From: an uncultured Alistipes sp. | GTDB lineage: Bacteria > Bacteroidota > Bacteroidia > Bacteroidales > Rikenellaceae | Direction: 5' to 3' | Length of the DNA: 41,006 nt | Assembly: GCA_937880705.1 (NCBI GenBank) | Contig: CALGRZ010000065.1 | Location: forward strand, 1-41,006 | Shown here: positions 16,195 through 24,942 of the stretch, in pieces | Position numbering within the stretch: position 1 is the stretch's first letter | Layout: the number at the start of each line of letters is the position of its first letter | Program-made: the position numbers and the translations under genes | Notes under the pieces: model-generated | The model's database searches: none | Seen by the model: only the letters and a program-made list of their open reading frames with translations | Told to the model about the DNA's origin: nothing

Positions 16195-18171
16195 ATGATG
16201 TCGAGAATTTATAGTGCAGGTCTACAGTTGACCCTGCTCGTTGCAATGGTTGGTCTGCTCTCTGTTTCGTGTTACAGGGAGGATGCGACGGCGACTTCGC
16301 CCAAGAGTATCTACGCCTCAAAGATTATCAATAGCTCTGCCGAGGCCTTCGGTGGCGAGTTGCTGATCTATGTGGATGAGGCTACGGCCGAGGCCTTTGA
16401 TGCCTCGGGCGATACCACACGTTCGGGCATTGCCACGGTAGATGCCCATCTTACCAAACTCGGTGTTATCTCCGTTGAGCATGCCATAGATATGAAGTGC
16501 GACGTGGAGCGTCGTAAGGCCTTTGGTCTGCACCGCTGGTTCAAGGTGCGCTTCGCGTCGGATACCGATGTAGATGGTGCAGCAATGCAGATGGCATCTC
16601 TTGATGGAGTTATGCGTGTGCAGTTTTGCACACCTGTTGAGGCCCCTCGTACAACATTTGCCAAGGTCGGATCGCAAGGCGTGACACGCTCTGCGGAGTA
16701 CCCCTTCAACGATGAGAAGCTGCCTCTTCAGTGGGATTACCACAACGTCGGAGAGTCATCGCTCTTCCCCGCTGCCAAGGCCGGTGCCGACATCAACCTC
16801 TACGATGCGTGGGAGTTGACCACGGGTGATCCCGAGATCATCGTAGCCGTTGTCGACGAGGCGATAGATACTGCACACGAGGATATTGCAGCCAACCTCA
16901 TGGTCAATGAGGCGGAGCTGAACGGCGAGGCCGGCGTTGATGACGATGGTAATGGCTATGTGGATGATATTCACGGTTATAACTTCGCCGATAATGGCGT
17001 ACTCTCGATCAAGGAGAAGGATACAGGCCACGCAACACATGTGGCAGGTACACTCGCTGCGGTGAACAACAACGGCATCGGTGTGTCGGGTGTTGCCGGT
17101 GGCGATGGCTCGGGCAATGGTGTACGTCTGATGTCGTGCCAGATATTCTCCGACGGTAAGGAGCCCTCGGTTGAACAGGTGGCCAACGCTATACTCTATG
17201 CGGCCGATAACGGAGCCAGCATCTTGCAGAACTCTTGGAGCTTCGTGTCGGGCTCGGCGGGCTTGGCCAACGATGGTCAGTTCAAGGTCACGCTGAAGCT
17301 GGAGTATGAGGCGATGAACTATTTCCGCACCAAGAGCAACTGCCGTGCTATGGAGGGTGGCTTGATCATCTTTGCTGCGGGCAACGATGGTGCCCCTGCT
17401 GCGGGCTATCCGGGTGCCTACCGCGAGTATATATCGGTAACGGCATTTGCGCCCGATGGTCTGCCGGCATGGTATACCAACTATGACAAGGGCTGTAATA
17501 TCTCGGCCCCCGGAGGTGAGATCCTGACGGATAACGAGGCTGGCGGTATTCTCTCGACCATGCCCAATAATAGCTATGGCTATGCCGAGGGTACATCGAT
17601 GGCCTGTCCTCATGTGTCGGGTATTGCTGCATTGGCACTCTCGTATGCCCTGAAGCACAACATACACCTCACGGCCGATCAATACAACGGCATACTGCTG
17701 AGCTCGGTGAACGATATCAACGCCTCGCTAACGGGTGCTCGCTTCACCCCCAAGGGCAATAAGATGGACTTGGATGACTATCGTGGTAAGATGGGTACGG
17801 GCATGATTGATGCCTTCCGTGTGCTTATGGGTGTGCGTGGCATAGGTTGTATTCCGGTCATTGCGGGCGAGGATTGCACCATCAACCTCAACCGCTTTAT
17901 TGGTGATGGCAGCTGTGGTGTCAAGGTGCAGCGCAACCTCACAATCTCGGATGAGGTAGCCCAGAAGCTCGGCATCGAGGAGTCACCGCGCATCACCACC
18001 GATGGTCTGTTGCAGATACGTTGCAACCGCACAGGCTCGGCCATCATCACCATAGGCTTTATCGCAGGTGGTGATCGCCAGGGTAGCGATGGCGATATGG
18101 GCGGTATGGCCTTCGAGCGCGACTTCGCGCTGGTGGTACGCCCTGCCAACGACATGGGTGGCTGGTTGTAG
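16195..18171 (+). CDS. Subtilisin-like (S8) serine protease lipoprotein 3
   Basis: 658 residues. Lipoprotein Cys26 (SVSCYRED), prodomain about 53-148, S8 domain with Asp221 (VVDEAID), His279, oxyanion Asn397 (FAAGND) and Ser468 (EGTSMACPHVSG), then the family C-terminal beta domain ending MGGWL. Two normally invariant glycines are replaced by alanine: the residue after catalytic His (GHATHVAG instead of GHGTHVAG) and the Gly two residues after catalytic Asp (DEA). The triad itself is complete, so activity is plausible but may be altered. Starts at 16195 or 16198 are both possible. It is the last of the tandem proteases, ends at a strong bidirectional terminator, and has no small lipoprotein after it. 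Confidence 0.9.
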   Translation: MMSRIYSAGLQLTLLVAMVGLLSVSCYREDATATSPKSIYASKIINSSAEAFGGELLIYVDEATAEAFDASGDTTRSGIATVDAHLTKLGVISVEHAIDMKCDVERRKAFGLHRWFKVRFASDTDVDGAAMQMASLDGVMRVQFCTPVEAPRTTFAKVGSQGVTRSAEYPFNDEKLPLQWDYHNVGESSLFPAAKAGADINLYDAWELTTGDPEIIVAVVDEAIDTAHEDIAANLMVNEAELNGEAGVDDDGNGYVDDIHGYNFADNGVLSIKEKDTGHATHVAGTLAAVNNNGIGVSGVAGGDGSGNGVRLMSCQIFSDGKEPSVEQVANAILYAADNGASILQNSWSFVSGSAGLANDGQFKVTLKLEYEAMNYFRTKSNCRAMEGGLIIFAAGNDGAPAAGYPGAYREYISVTAFAPDGLPAWYTNYDKGCNISAPGGEILTDNEAGGILSTMPNNSYGYAEGTSMACPHVSGIAALALSYALKHNIHLTADQYNGILLSSVNDINASLTGARFTPKGNKMDLDDYRGKMGTGMIDAFRVLMGVRGIGCIPVIAGEDCTINLNRFIGDGSCGVKVQRNLTISDEVAQKLGIEESPRITTDGLLQIRCNRTGSAIITIGFIAGGDRQGSDGDMGGMAFERDFALVVRPANDMGGWL

Positions 18172-18202
18172 AGCCAAGAGCTCTGCCCTTGAGCCAGAAT
18201 AA

Positions 18203-18243
18203 AGAGAGCCTGCCTAACAGCGAAAATGTTAGGCAGGCTCTCT
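18203..18243. terminator. Strong bidirectional terminator between protease 3 and the yraN-type gene
   Basis: A perfect 17-bp stem (18203-18219 with 18227-18243) around a 7-nt loop lies between two convergent genes. Its central TGCCTAAC/GTTAGGCA sequence recurs in the terminator at 25889-25924. Confidence 0.85.
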
Positions 18244-18264
18244 CTCATTTAGGGCCACTATACC

Positions 18265-18624
18265 TTAATATATAATGGACTCCGTGTAGTCGATGTGCAG
18301 TTGGTCGTGCTCGTCGATGGTTACGGCAATGAGGTCGAATTGTATGTTGAGGCGCAGATGGTGCAGGGCACGATACATCGCTGCGGCGCGGCGTAGCGTG
18401 CGTATCTTCTGCTCGTTGATGCTCTCCGTGGCACTCTGCCAGCTCCCCTCGTGTCGTGTCTTAACCTCGATGATGTGGAGGGTATCCCACCGCTGTGCGA
18501 TGATATCCAGCTCGTAGCGTCCTGCGCGCCAGTTGCGCTCGACGATGTAGTAGCCGCGCTCGCGCAACCACTCTACGGCGGCCTCCTCACCGCGGTTACC
18601 TATCCGAGTAGCACCTCCTGCCAT
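18265..18624 (-). CDS. YraN family protein (UPF0102, endonuclease-like fold)
   Basis: 119 residues, the usual length of the family. It begins with the family signature GNRGEEAAVEWLRERGYYIVERNWR and continues with the restriction-endonuclease-like core YELDIIA (Asp40) and IIEVKTR (Glu53, Lys55). YraN proteins are conserved, soluble and predicted to be nucleases; their biological role is not settled. The start lies 6 nt after the stop of pepE, so the two are probably cotranscribed from the pepE side. Confidence 0.92.
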   Translation of the reverse strand: MAGGATRIGNRGEEAAVEWLRERGYYIVERNWRAGRYELDIIAQRWDTLHIIEVKTRHEGSWQSATESINEQKIRTLRRAAAMYRALHHLRLNIQFDLIAVTIDEHDQLHIDYTESIIY

Positions 18625-18630
18625 CGCATC

Positions 18631-19344
18631 TTAGCGGCTACGTCGCATAAGGAACTGGATGTCGTCGCCGGGCTGCACCTCATAGGTCTCGATGCCCTTG
18701 TGGAAGATGCGCATGGGGCGGTTACCGATAAGCTCGATGCCGTTGTCGTTGATGCGCAGCATGCAACCCTCGCGCAGACCTACGATGTAGCGGCTGCGGT
18801 TAGCCTCCATATACTCCAGGATGCGCTGCTCGCGGGTCTCACCTGCGTGGCCCTCGGGGTTGGCATCGAGGTAGTGGGGGTTGATCTGGAAGGGTACCAG
18901 GCCAATGGCACGGAACGAGTCGGGCTGTACGATAGGCATATCGTTTGTGGTGCAGATGGTGGGGCATGTCACGTTGCTACCTGCCGACCAGCCAATGTAG
19001 GGCACACCTGCCTTCACGCGACGGAAGATCATGTCGAGCAGATCCTCCTCCTGCATCTTCTTCAGCAGAGCAAAGGTGTTGCCACCGCCGATGACAATAG
19101 CCTTGGCGTGGCGCACGAAGTTGCGCTTGTTCAGGGCGTGGTGTACCGAGCGCACCTTAACGCCGATCTCGTTGAAACGCTCCTGCACCTTACGCTCATA
19201 CTCGTTGTATGAGAATGTTACTGCGGCGTAGGGGATGAAGACAACCTCATCGATGCCCTCGAGAGTCTTTGCAATTTCACCGATAGGGTACTTCAGATAG
19301 GCCTCACCGGCATTGGTAGAATTGGAAATTAGCAAAAGGTTCAT
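18631..19344 (-). CDS. pepE: Dipeptidase E (peptidase family S51)
   Basis: 237 residues, close to the 229 of Salmonella PepE. PepE cleaves dipeptides with an N-terminal aspartate in the cytoplasm. The nucleophile Ser120 sits in GWSAGSN, with Asp135 in TTNDMP and His157 in INPHYLD. These numbers equal the published catalytic residues of the Salmonella enzyme. The FIPYA and IGGGNTF segments are also typical. Translation starts at the ATG at 19344 (MNLLLISNST). The gene is divergent from acpP and is followed after 6 nt by the YraN gene. Confidence 0.94.
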   Translation of the reverse strand: MNLLLISNSTNAGEAYLKYPIGEIAKTLEGIDEVVFIPYAAVTFSYNEYERKVQERFNEIGVKVRSVHHALNKRNFVRHAKAIVIGGGNTFALLKKMQEEDLLDMIFRRVKAGVPYIGWSAGSNVTCPTICTTNDMPIVQPDSFRAIGLVPFQINPHYLDANPEGHAGETREQRILEYMEANRSRYIVGLREGCMLRINDNGIELIGNRPMRIFHKGIETYEVQPGDDIQFLMRRSR

Positions 19345-19436
19345 AAAATGTTGTTTATTAGTTGGTTATGTATTGTCGCCTAAAAATAGGGTGTAATTTT
19401 TTTGCGTAATAATGTCAAAGATAATAAAAAAAGTGT

Positions 19437-19444
19437 TACTTTTG
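19437..19444 (+). promoter_or_regulatory. -7 element of the acpP-fabF-rnc operon
   Basis: TACTTTTG matches the TAnnTTTG -7 consensus; no clear -33 TTTG at the usual 19-21 nt spacing. It predicts a leader of about 80 nt before acpP. Confidence 0.5.
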
Positions 19445-19531
19445 TAGCGTCCCATTAAAAAAAATGTAAAAATGGGCGATTACAGTAGCATACAATTTAC
19501 TACTATAATGTTTAACTAAAACTTATTTATT

Positions 19532-19765
19532 ATGTCAGAAATTCAGTCAAAAGTTGTCGAGATCATCGTTGACAAGTTGGGCGTTAAGGAGTCAGAGGTA
19601 GTGCCCGAGGCAAGTTTTACCGCACACCTGGGTGCCGACTCACTCGATCAGGTAGAGCTCATCATGGAGTTCGAGAAGGCTTTCGACCTTCAGATTCCCG
19701 ATGCAGACGCTGAGAAGATCACCACCGTTGGTGACGCTATCAACTATATCGAGGCTCACAAGTAA
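19532..19765 (+). CDS. acpP: Acyl carrier protein
   Basis: 77 residues, the standard length. The phosphopantetheine attachment site is Ser37 in [10 protein letters not shown]. It carries the growing acyl chain in type II fatty-acid synthesis in the cytoplasm. It is strongly acidic, as expected. It is followed after 42 nt by fabF and then rnc, an order common in bacteria. Confidence 0.98.
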   Translation: MSEIQSKVVEIIVDKLGVKESEVVPEASFTAHLGADSLDQVELIMEFEKAFDLQIPDADAEKITTVGDAINYIEAHK

Positions 19766-19807
19766 TAGATAATTCGTAATCTTTCAAGGCGCAGTCCCCC
19801 TCTTAAG

Positions 19808-21058
19808 ATGGAGTTACGCAGAGTCGTTGTTACAGGTATTGGCACTATCAACCCCATTGGCAACAATATTGAGGAGTTCTTCCACAATCTTGAGGCCGGT
19901 GTTAGTGGTGCTGCACCTATCACCAACTTCGATGCCACAAACTTCAAGGTGCGATTCGCCTGTGAGGTAAAGAATTACGATTGGTCGCGATACTTCGACC
20001 GCAAGGAGGTACGCAAGTACGACCGTTTTGCCCAGTTTGCCATGGTGGCAGCCGGTGAGGCTGTCGAGGATGCATCGTTTGGTGAGGATCTAAATCGTCG
20101 CCGTTGCGGTGTTGTGTGGAGCTCGGGTGTGGGCGGTATCGAGACCTACTTTAATGAAGCTATGGACTATGCCAAGGGAGGTGAACTCCCTCGGTTTAGT
20201 CCATTTTTTGTACCCCGCATGATCGCCGACCTCGCCGCGGGACACATAGCCATGAAGTATGGCTATATGGGCCCCAACTATAGCGTGACCTCGGCATGTG
20301 CATCATCGAACCACGCCCTTATCGACGCCTTCAACCTTATCCGCCTGGGTAAGGCCGATGTCATTGTGACGGGTGGCTCGGAGGCACCAATCATCCAGAC
20401 CGGTGTGGGAGGCTTCAGCTCGATGCAGGCACTCTCGACACGCAACGACGACCCCCAGCACGCTTCGCGCCCCTTTGATAGGGATCGTGACGGATTTGTG
20501 ATGGGCGAGGGCGCAGGTGCTCTGGTGCTCGAGGAGTTGGAGCATGCCCTGAAGCGTGGTGCAAAGATCTATTGTGAGGTGGCCGGTGGCGGTATGTCTG
20601 CCGATGCCCACCACATGACCGCTCCCCACCCCGAGGGTGAGGGTGCAATATTGTCGATGGAGGAGGCTCTCAGTGATGCAGGTATGCAGGCCTCGGACAT
20701 AGACTACATCAACGTACACGGCACCTCTACGCCTCTGGGCGACGTAGCCGAGCTGAAGGCTCTGGATGCTGTGTTTAAGAGTTCGCTGCCCTCGATCAGC
20801 ATCTCGTCGACCAAGTCGATGACGGGTCACCTGCTGGGTGCCGCCGCAGCTGTTGAGGCGTTGGCCTGCGTTATGGCCATCTCGCGTGGTATCATACCAC
20901 CTACAATCAATGTCGAGAACCTCGATCCCGCAGTGCGTGAGGATATCGACCTTACGCTCCATACAGCTCGTAAGCGTGAGGTGCGCGCCGCACTGAGCAA
21001 TACCTTTGGCTTTGGAGGTCACAACTCGACTGTCATCTTCCGCCGTCTTGCGGAGTAA
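19808..21058 (+). CDS. fabF: 3-oxoacyl-ACP synthase II (FabF)
   Basis: 416 residues. The condensing-enzyme triad is Cys164 (TSACASSNHA), His304 (NVHGTSTPLGD) and His341 (TGHLLGAA), with a Lys in the SSTKSMTG segment just before the second His. FabF elongates acyl-ACP with malonyl-ACP and is responsible for the C16 to C18 step in many bacteria. The N-terminus RRVVVTGIGTINPIG is typical and fixes the start. It lies between acpP and rnc in an apparent operon (18-nt gap to rnc). Confidence 0.97.
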   Translation: MELRRVVVTGIGTINPIGNNIEEFFHNLEAGVSGAAPITNFDATNFKVRFACEVKNYDWSRYFDRKEVRKYDRFAQFAMVAAGEAVEDASFGEDLNRRRCGVVWSSGVGGIETYFNEAMDYAKGGELPRFSPFFVPRMIADLAAGHIAMKYGYMGPNYSVTSACASSNHALIDAFNLIRLGKADVIVTGGSEAPIIQTGVGGFSSMQALSTRNDDPQHASRPFDRDRDGFVMGEGAGALVLEELEHALKRGAKIYCEVAGGGMSADAHHMTAPHPEGEGAILSMEEALSDAGMQASDIDYINVHGTSTPLGDVAELKALDAVFKSSLPSISISSTKSMTGHLLGAAAAVEALACVMAISRGIIPPTINVENLDPAVREDIDLTLHTARKREVRAALSNTFGFGGHNSTVIFRRLAE

Positions 21059-21076
21059 CCATACTATCTACAAATC

Positions 21077-21853
21077 ATGTTTGACTTTTTGTTGCGTCCT
21101 CTGCGCCGTAATTTTGGAGCCGATAAGGAGTTCTATGTGGCCATAGACAATATGTTTGGCTTTGTGCCACACAACATCGAGCTCTATAAGCTGGCCCTGA
21201 TACATAAGTCGGCCTCGGTGGAGCTGGAGGATGGTAGCCATATAAACAATGAACGTCTTGAGTTCCTGGGTGATGCCGTGATCGAGAGCGTTACCTCGGA
21301 CTTTCTCTTTATCGAGTTTCCCGACCGCGATGAGGGCTTTATGACGCAGTTACGCTCGAAGATCGTGTCGCGTCAGTCGCTCAACGCCATAGCCTCGAAG
21401 ATAGGTCTTGATAGGCATGTCATCTCGCACGCCTCGGGAACGAGCCAGAAGCATATCTATGGCGATGCCTTCGAGGCGATGATGGGAGCCATCTATCTGG
21501 ATCAGGGCTACGACTTTGTCAACCGCTTGCTTATCAACGACATCTTTGGCCGTTACCTCTCGCTTGACGAGGTGCTGGAGTCGGAGACCGACTTTAAGAG
21601 CCGTCTTATAGAGTGGTGTCAGAAGAACCACTACTCGATAGAGTTCCGCACGGGCCACGACCATGTGAGCCAGTCGTCGCACCCCATCTTCCTCTCGACG
21701 GTATATGTCGACGGCATACCCGTGGGTCACGGCGTGGGTGATTCGAAGAAGCAGGCCGAGCAGAACGCCTCGTTCTCGGTGTCGCAGTCGACGATGAAGC
21801 TCAACGACGAGATGAGTGCAAAGCTCTTGGATAAGGTCGACAAGCTGATCTAA
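21077..21853 (+). CDS. rnc: Ribonuclease III
   Basis: 258 residues. The RNase III signature NNERLEFLGDAVIE spans residues 57-70 and the second acidic site is in GDAFEAMMGAIYLDQG, so the metal-binding residues are present. A double-stranded RNA binding domain follows (about 170-240, with the conserved GVGDSKKQAEQNAS). The enzyme processes rRNA and other structured RNAs. The N-terminal ~30 residues before the nuclease domain are typical of Bacteroidetes. The operon ends at the hairpin at 21898-21921. Confidence 0.96.
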   Translation: MFDFLLRPLRRNFGADKEFYVAIDNMFGFVPHNIELYKLALIHKSASVELEDGSHINNERLEFLGDAVIESVTSDFLFIEFPDRDEGFMTQLRSKIVSRQSLNAIASKIGLDRHVISHASGTSQKHIYGDAFEAMMGAIYLDQGYDFVNRLLINDIFGRYLSLDEVLESETDFKSRLIEWCQKNHYSIEFRTGHDHVSQSSHPIFLSTVYVDGIPVGHGVGDSKKQAEQNASFSVSQSTMKLNDEMSAKLLDKVDKLI

Positions 21854-21897
21854 AGGTGATATGCTACGGGGGTCGTTGTCGGCCTCTTGATAGTTGG

Positions 21898-21921
21898 ACC
21901 CCGAGGTGAATGCCTCGGGGT
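21898..21921 (+). terminator. Terminator of acpP-fabF-rnc
   Basis: Perfect 9-bp GC-rich stem ACCCCGAGG / CCTCGGGGT with a 6-nt loop, then CTTTGTTGT. It lies 45 nt past the rnc stop. Confidence 0.85.
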
Positions 21922-21930
21922 CTTTGTTGT

Positions 21931-22118
21931 GTAGGAAGAGGTAGGACTAAATAGGAAGAGATAGGAAGAGATAGGAAGAGATAGGAAGTTTAGGGATAGC
22001 ACACTGCCACCGGATAAATGTCGGCCGCGCTTAATCCTATTAAGTCCTATCCAGTCCTATCCAGTCCTATCCAGTCCTATCGACTGCGCCTACCGCCTGC
22101 GCCTACCGCCCTGCGCCC
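21931..22118 (-). repeat. Decamer-array repeat element, copy A (inverted relative to copies B1 and B2)
   Basis: On the plus strand this shows four GATAGGAA-type decamers (21951-21989), a spacer with ATAGCACA, the core AAATGTCGGCCGCGCTTAA (22017-22035), then five TCCTATCCAG-type decamers and GACTGCGC. Read on the minus strand it lines up with the elements at 25637-25795 and 25800-25878: GCGCAGTC, an array of ATAGGACTKG, the core AGCGYGGCCGACATTT, TGTGCTAT, then an array of CCTATCTCTT. A GGCGCAGGCGGTA-type repeat extends one end (22090-22118). Together with the rnc terminator this fills the 363-base gap between rnc and radC. Confidence 0.8.
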
Positions 22119-22167
22119 ATAAGTTTCCTTTGTCGGTGTTTAGGACAAACAAAAAAGAGCCGTTTTC

Positions 22168-22198
22168 TTTGCTCTTTGATAATTGTTTTGTACCTTCG
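22168..22198 (+). promoter_or_regulatory. Promoter of radC
   Basis: TTTG (22168-22171), 19-nt spacer, TACCTTCG (22191-22198); one mismatch to the Bacteroides -7 consensus. The start site would be about 12 nt before the ATG. Confidence 0.65.
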
Positions 22199-22216
22199 TA
22201 CTTAAATCTGTAAACA

Positions 22217-22876
22217 ATGAAAAATCTGACAGATAAACTGCTCTCGCGTGGTGCGGAGGCGTTGAGTGATGTGGAGCTTGTGGCTCTGCTGTTGGCCGAC
22301 ACGGCAACCGATGATCGCGCCCTTGTCATGGCCGAGGAGCTGCTTAAGGAGTTCTCCGGCTCGCTTGTGGGGCTTGTGGAGAGCGACCTGTCGCGCCTGC
22401 GCATGTGTCGCGGCATTGGCCTTAAGCGCGCCATGTCGCTTCGTGCTGCTGCCGAGTTGGGCCGTAGGGTAGCGGTGGCAGAGGCAACGGCCAAGGAGCA
22501 CTACATAACCACGGATGGCGATGTGGTACGCCTTATGGAGCCGCGCCTCGGCTCGCTCAAGCACGAGGAGTGCTGGGTGTTGTACCTCGCCTCGTCGGGT
22601 AAGCTGCTGGAGATGGTGCGCATAAGTCAGGGCGGTGTGCAGGCCACGGTGGTGGACTACCGCCTGATACTGAAGCGCGCGCTGGAGCTGCTCGCCGTGC
22701 AAGTGGTCTTGGTGCACAACCACCCCTCGGGGAGTGCCGAGCCCAGTGCACAGGATCGTGCCCTCACCGAGCGTGTTGCCGAGGGGTGCAAGCTCTTCGA
22801 CATACGCCTTTTGGACCATGTGATCATCGCTCGTGGGGCACATTACTCGTTTCGCGCGCATAATCAGGTCAAATAG
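22217..22876 (+). CDS. radC: RadC family JAB/MPN domain protein
   Basis: 219 residues. An N-terminal helix-hairpin-helix-like region (about 1-85, LLSRGAEALSDVELVALLL and CRGIGLKRA) precedes the JAMM metalloprotease-like domain with Glu117, His167 and His169 (VHNHPSG) and Asp180. Despite the name, the family's role in DNA repair is doubtful and its activity is not established. The usual N-terminal PREK segment is shortened here to MKNLTDKLL. It has its own promoter and stands alone before glyS. Confidence 0.92.
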   Translation: MKNLTDKLLSRGAEALSDVELVALLLADTATDDRALVMAEELLKEFSGSLVGLVESDLSRLRMCRGIGLKRAMSLRAAAELGRRVAVAEATAKEHYITTDGDVVRLMEPRLGSLKHEECWVLYLASSGKLLEMVRISQGGVQATVVDYRLILKRALELLAVQVVLVHNHPSGSAEPSAQDRALTERVAEGCKLFDIRLLDHVIIARGAHYSFRAHNQVK

Positions 22877-22899
22877 TGGTGTATTCCACAAAAAAGTTG

Positions 22900-22907
22900 T
22901 ATCTTTG
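22900..22907 (+). promoter_or_regulatory. -7 element of the glyS-ruvX-def operon
   Basis: TATCTTTG, an exact -7 match, 59 nt before the chosen glyS ATG. A -33 element is not obvious. Its position supports starting glyS at the ATG at 22967 rather than at the upstream TTG at 22937. Confidence 0.55.
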
Positions 22908-22966
22908 TCCGATTATACGCCATCGGCGTATGGAGATTGAGTAATAACAAAAACAAAATATATAGG

Positions 22967-24511
22967 ATGACACAGGAAGAACTCTTCAAAAAGCTTGTCG
23001 CTCACTGCAAGGAGTATGGCTTCATATTCCCCTCGAGCGAGATTTACGATGGCCTCGGTGCCGTCTACGACTATGGCCAGAATGGTGTTGAGCTGAAGAA
23101 CAACATCAAGCGTTACTGGTGGGACTCGATGGTGAAGCTCAACGACAACATCGTGGGTATCGATGCCGCCATCTTCATGCACCCCAAGACCTGGGAGGCC
23201 TCGGGCCATGTTGGAGCATTCAACGACCCGCTTATCGACAACAAGGACTCGAAGAAGCGTTATCGTGCCGATGTGCTTATCGAGGATTGGATGGCCAAGC
23301 AGGATGAGAAGATCGAGAAGGAGGTCGAGAAGGCCCGCAAGCGTTTCAAGGAGAACTTTAACGAGGAGCAGTACCGTGCTACCTCGCCCCGCGTGCTGGA
23401 GATCGCCGCAAAGCGCGATGATATTCACAACCGCTTTGCCGAGGCCCTCAACGCCAACAACCTCGAGGAGCTCAAGCAGATCATCCTCGACTGCGAGATC
23501 GTATGCCCCATCTCGGGTACCCGCAACTGGACCGACGTGCGCCAGTTCAACCTTATGTTCTCGACACAGATGGGCTCTACGGCCGATGGTGCCAACACCA
23601 TCTACCTCCGTCCCGAGACGGCGCAGGGTATCTTTGTGAACTTCCTCAATGTGCAGAAGACGGGCCGCATGAAGCTCCCCTTCGGTATAGCACAGATCGG
23701 TAAGGCCTTCCGTAACGAGATTGTGGCTCGCCAGTTTATCTTCCGTATGAGGGAGTTCGAGCAGATGGAGATGCAGTTCTTCGTGCAGCCCGGCACCGAG
23801 ATGGAGTGGTGGAAGAGGTGGAAGGAGACCCGTATGGCTTGGCACCGTGCCCTCGGCTTCGGTGACGAGAACTACCGCTTCCACGACCACGACAAGTTGG
23901 CACACTATGCCAATGCTGCCACCGACGTGGAGTACAACTTCCCCTTCGGCTTCAAGGAGGTGGAGGGCATCCACTCGCGTACGGACTTCGACCTGAGCCG
24001 CCACCAGGAGTACTCGGGTAAGAAGATTCAGTACTTCGATGCCGAGCGTGGCGAGAGCTATGTGCCCTACGTTGTTGAGACCTCGATCGGTGTTGACCGT
24101 ATGTTCCTGCAGATCATGTCGGCAGCCTACACCGAGGAGAAGCTCGAGAATGGCGAGGAGCGCGTCGTGTTGCGCATACCCGCTGCCCTGGCACCTACCA
24201 AGGTGGCTATCATGCCTCTGGTTAAGAAGGATGGCCTGCCCGAGGTGGCCCGCAAGATCATCGACGACCTGAAGTTCGACTACACCGTGGCTTACGACGA
24301 GAAGGACTCTATCGGTAAGCGTTACCGTCGTCAGGATGCTGTGGGTACCCCCTTCTGCGTTACTGTCGACCACCAGACCCTCGAGGATGGTACCGTGACG
24401 GTGCGTCACCGCGACAGCATGCAGCAGGAGCGTATCGCCATCGAGGCACTGCGCCCCATGATCGAGGAGGAGGTATCGTTGCGCAAGCTCTTTAAGAAGA
24501 TGCAGGCATAA
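22967..24511 (+). CDS. glyS: Glycyl-tRNA synthetase (single-chain, dimeric type)
   Basis: 514 residues from the ATG at 22967; the frame is open further up to a TTG at 22937, but MTQEELFKKLVAHCKEYGF is the usual start of this family. A class II aminoacyl-tRNA synthetase that charges tRNA-Gly in the cytoplasm. Visible features: SSEIYDGLGAVYDYGQNG near the N-terminus, PRPGT-like active-site segments LRPETAQGIFVNF and QIGKAFRNEI, the motif 3 region ETSIGVDRMF, and a C-terminal anticodon-binding domain (APTKVAIMPL to the end). It overlaps ruvX by one base (TAATG), indicating translational coupling. Confidence 0.96.
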   Translation: MTQEELFKKLVAHCKEYGFIFPSSEIYDGLGAVYDYGQNGVELKNNIKRYWWDSMVKLNDNIVGIDAAIFMHPKTWEASGHVGAFNDPLIDNKDSKKRYRADVLIEDWMAKQDEKIEKEVEKARKRFKENFNEEQYRATSPRVLEIAAKRDDIHNRFAEALNANNLEELKQIILDCEIVCPISGTRNWTDVRQFNLMFSTQMGSTADGANTIYLRPETAQGIFVNFLNVQKTGRMKLPFGIAQIGKAFRNEIVARQFIFRMREFEQMEMQFFVQPGTEMEWWKRWKETRMAWHRALGFGDENYRFHDHDKLAHYANAATDVEYNFPFGFKEVEGIHSRTDFDLSRHQEYSGKKIQYFDAERGESYVPYVVETSIGVDRMFLQIMSAAYTEEKLENGEERVVLRIPAALAPTKVAIMPLVKKDGLPEVARKIIDDLKFDYTVAYDEKDSIGKRYRRQDAVGTPFCVTVDHQTLEDGTVTVRHRDSMQQERIAIEALRPMIEEEVSLRKLFKKMQA

Positions 24512-24927
24512 TGCCACGGATGCTTGCCATAGACTACGGCACCAAGCGCACAGGCCTTGCTGTCACCGACCCGCTGGGCATCATCGCCTCGCCACTGGAG
24601 ACCGTGCCGACCAAGGAGCTGGAGCGTTATATCGCCGACTACTGCTCGCGTGAGGAGGTCACAACCATCGTGGTGGGACACCCCCGCCAGATGAATGGCG
24701 AGCCTTCAGAGACCATGCGCTATATCACCCCGCTGATGGGTCGTCTGCGCAAGGCATACCCCGACAAGCAGGTGGTGGCCTACGACGAGCGTTTCACGTC
24801 GGTATTGGCGCAGCGCACCATACTGCAGAGCGGCATCGGCAAGATGGCGCGACGCGACAAGTCGTTGGTGGACAAGGTCTCGGCAGCAATCATACTACAA
24901 GACTATATGTCATCGTTAGGCTTATAA
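24511..24927 (+). CDS. ruvX: Holliday junction resolvase-like RNase H-fold protein RuvX/YqgF
   Basis: 138 residues, the usual length. The RNase H-like fold starts with LAIDYGTKRTGLA (Asp8), followed by VVGHPRQMNGEPSE and the YDERFTSVLA motif, ending with KSLVDKVSAAIILQDY that carries the last acidic residue. The family acts on nucleic acids; roles in pre-16S rRNA 5' end maturation and in junction resolution have been reported. It shares one base with the glyS stop and is 15 nt from def. Confidence 0.95.
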   Translation: MPRMLAIDYGTKRTGLAVTDPLGIIASPLETVPTKELERYIADYCSREEVTTIVVGHPRQMNGEPSETMRYITPLMGRLRKAYPDKQVVAYDERFTSVLAQRTILQSGIGKMARRDKSLVDKVSAAIILQDYMSSLGL

Positions 24928-24942
24928 AAGAAAAGTAAAGTT

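Noticed and set aside
21931..22118. Possible CRISPR array (regular short repeats)
   Set aside because: The 10-bp units are directly adjacent, with no spacers of about 30 bp, and there are no cas genes in the window.
22937..22966. Upstream TTG start for glyS
   Set aside because: Family members start at the MTQEEL-type Met, so the ten extra residues would be unusual.
22913..24517. Long minus-strand reading frame (534 codons) opposite glyS
   Set aside because: It is antisense to a clear glycyl-tRNA synthetase gene and shows His/Leu/Val-rich composition typical of a codon-bias shadow; no family resemblance.
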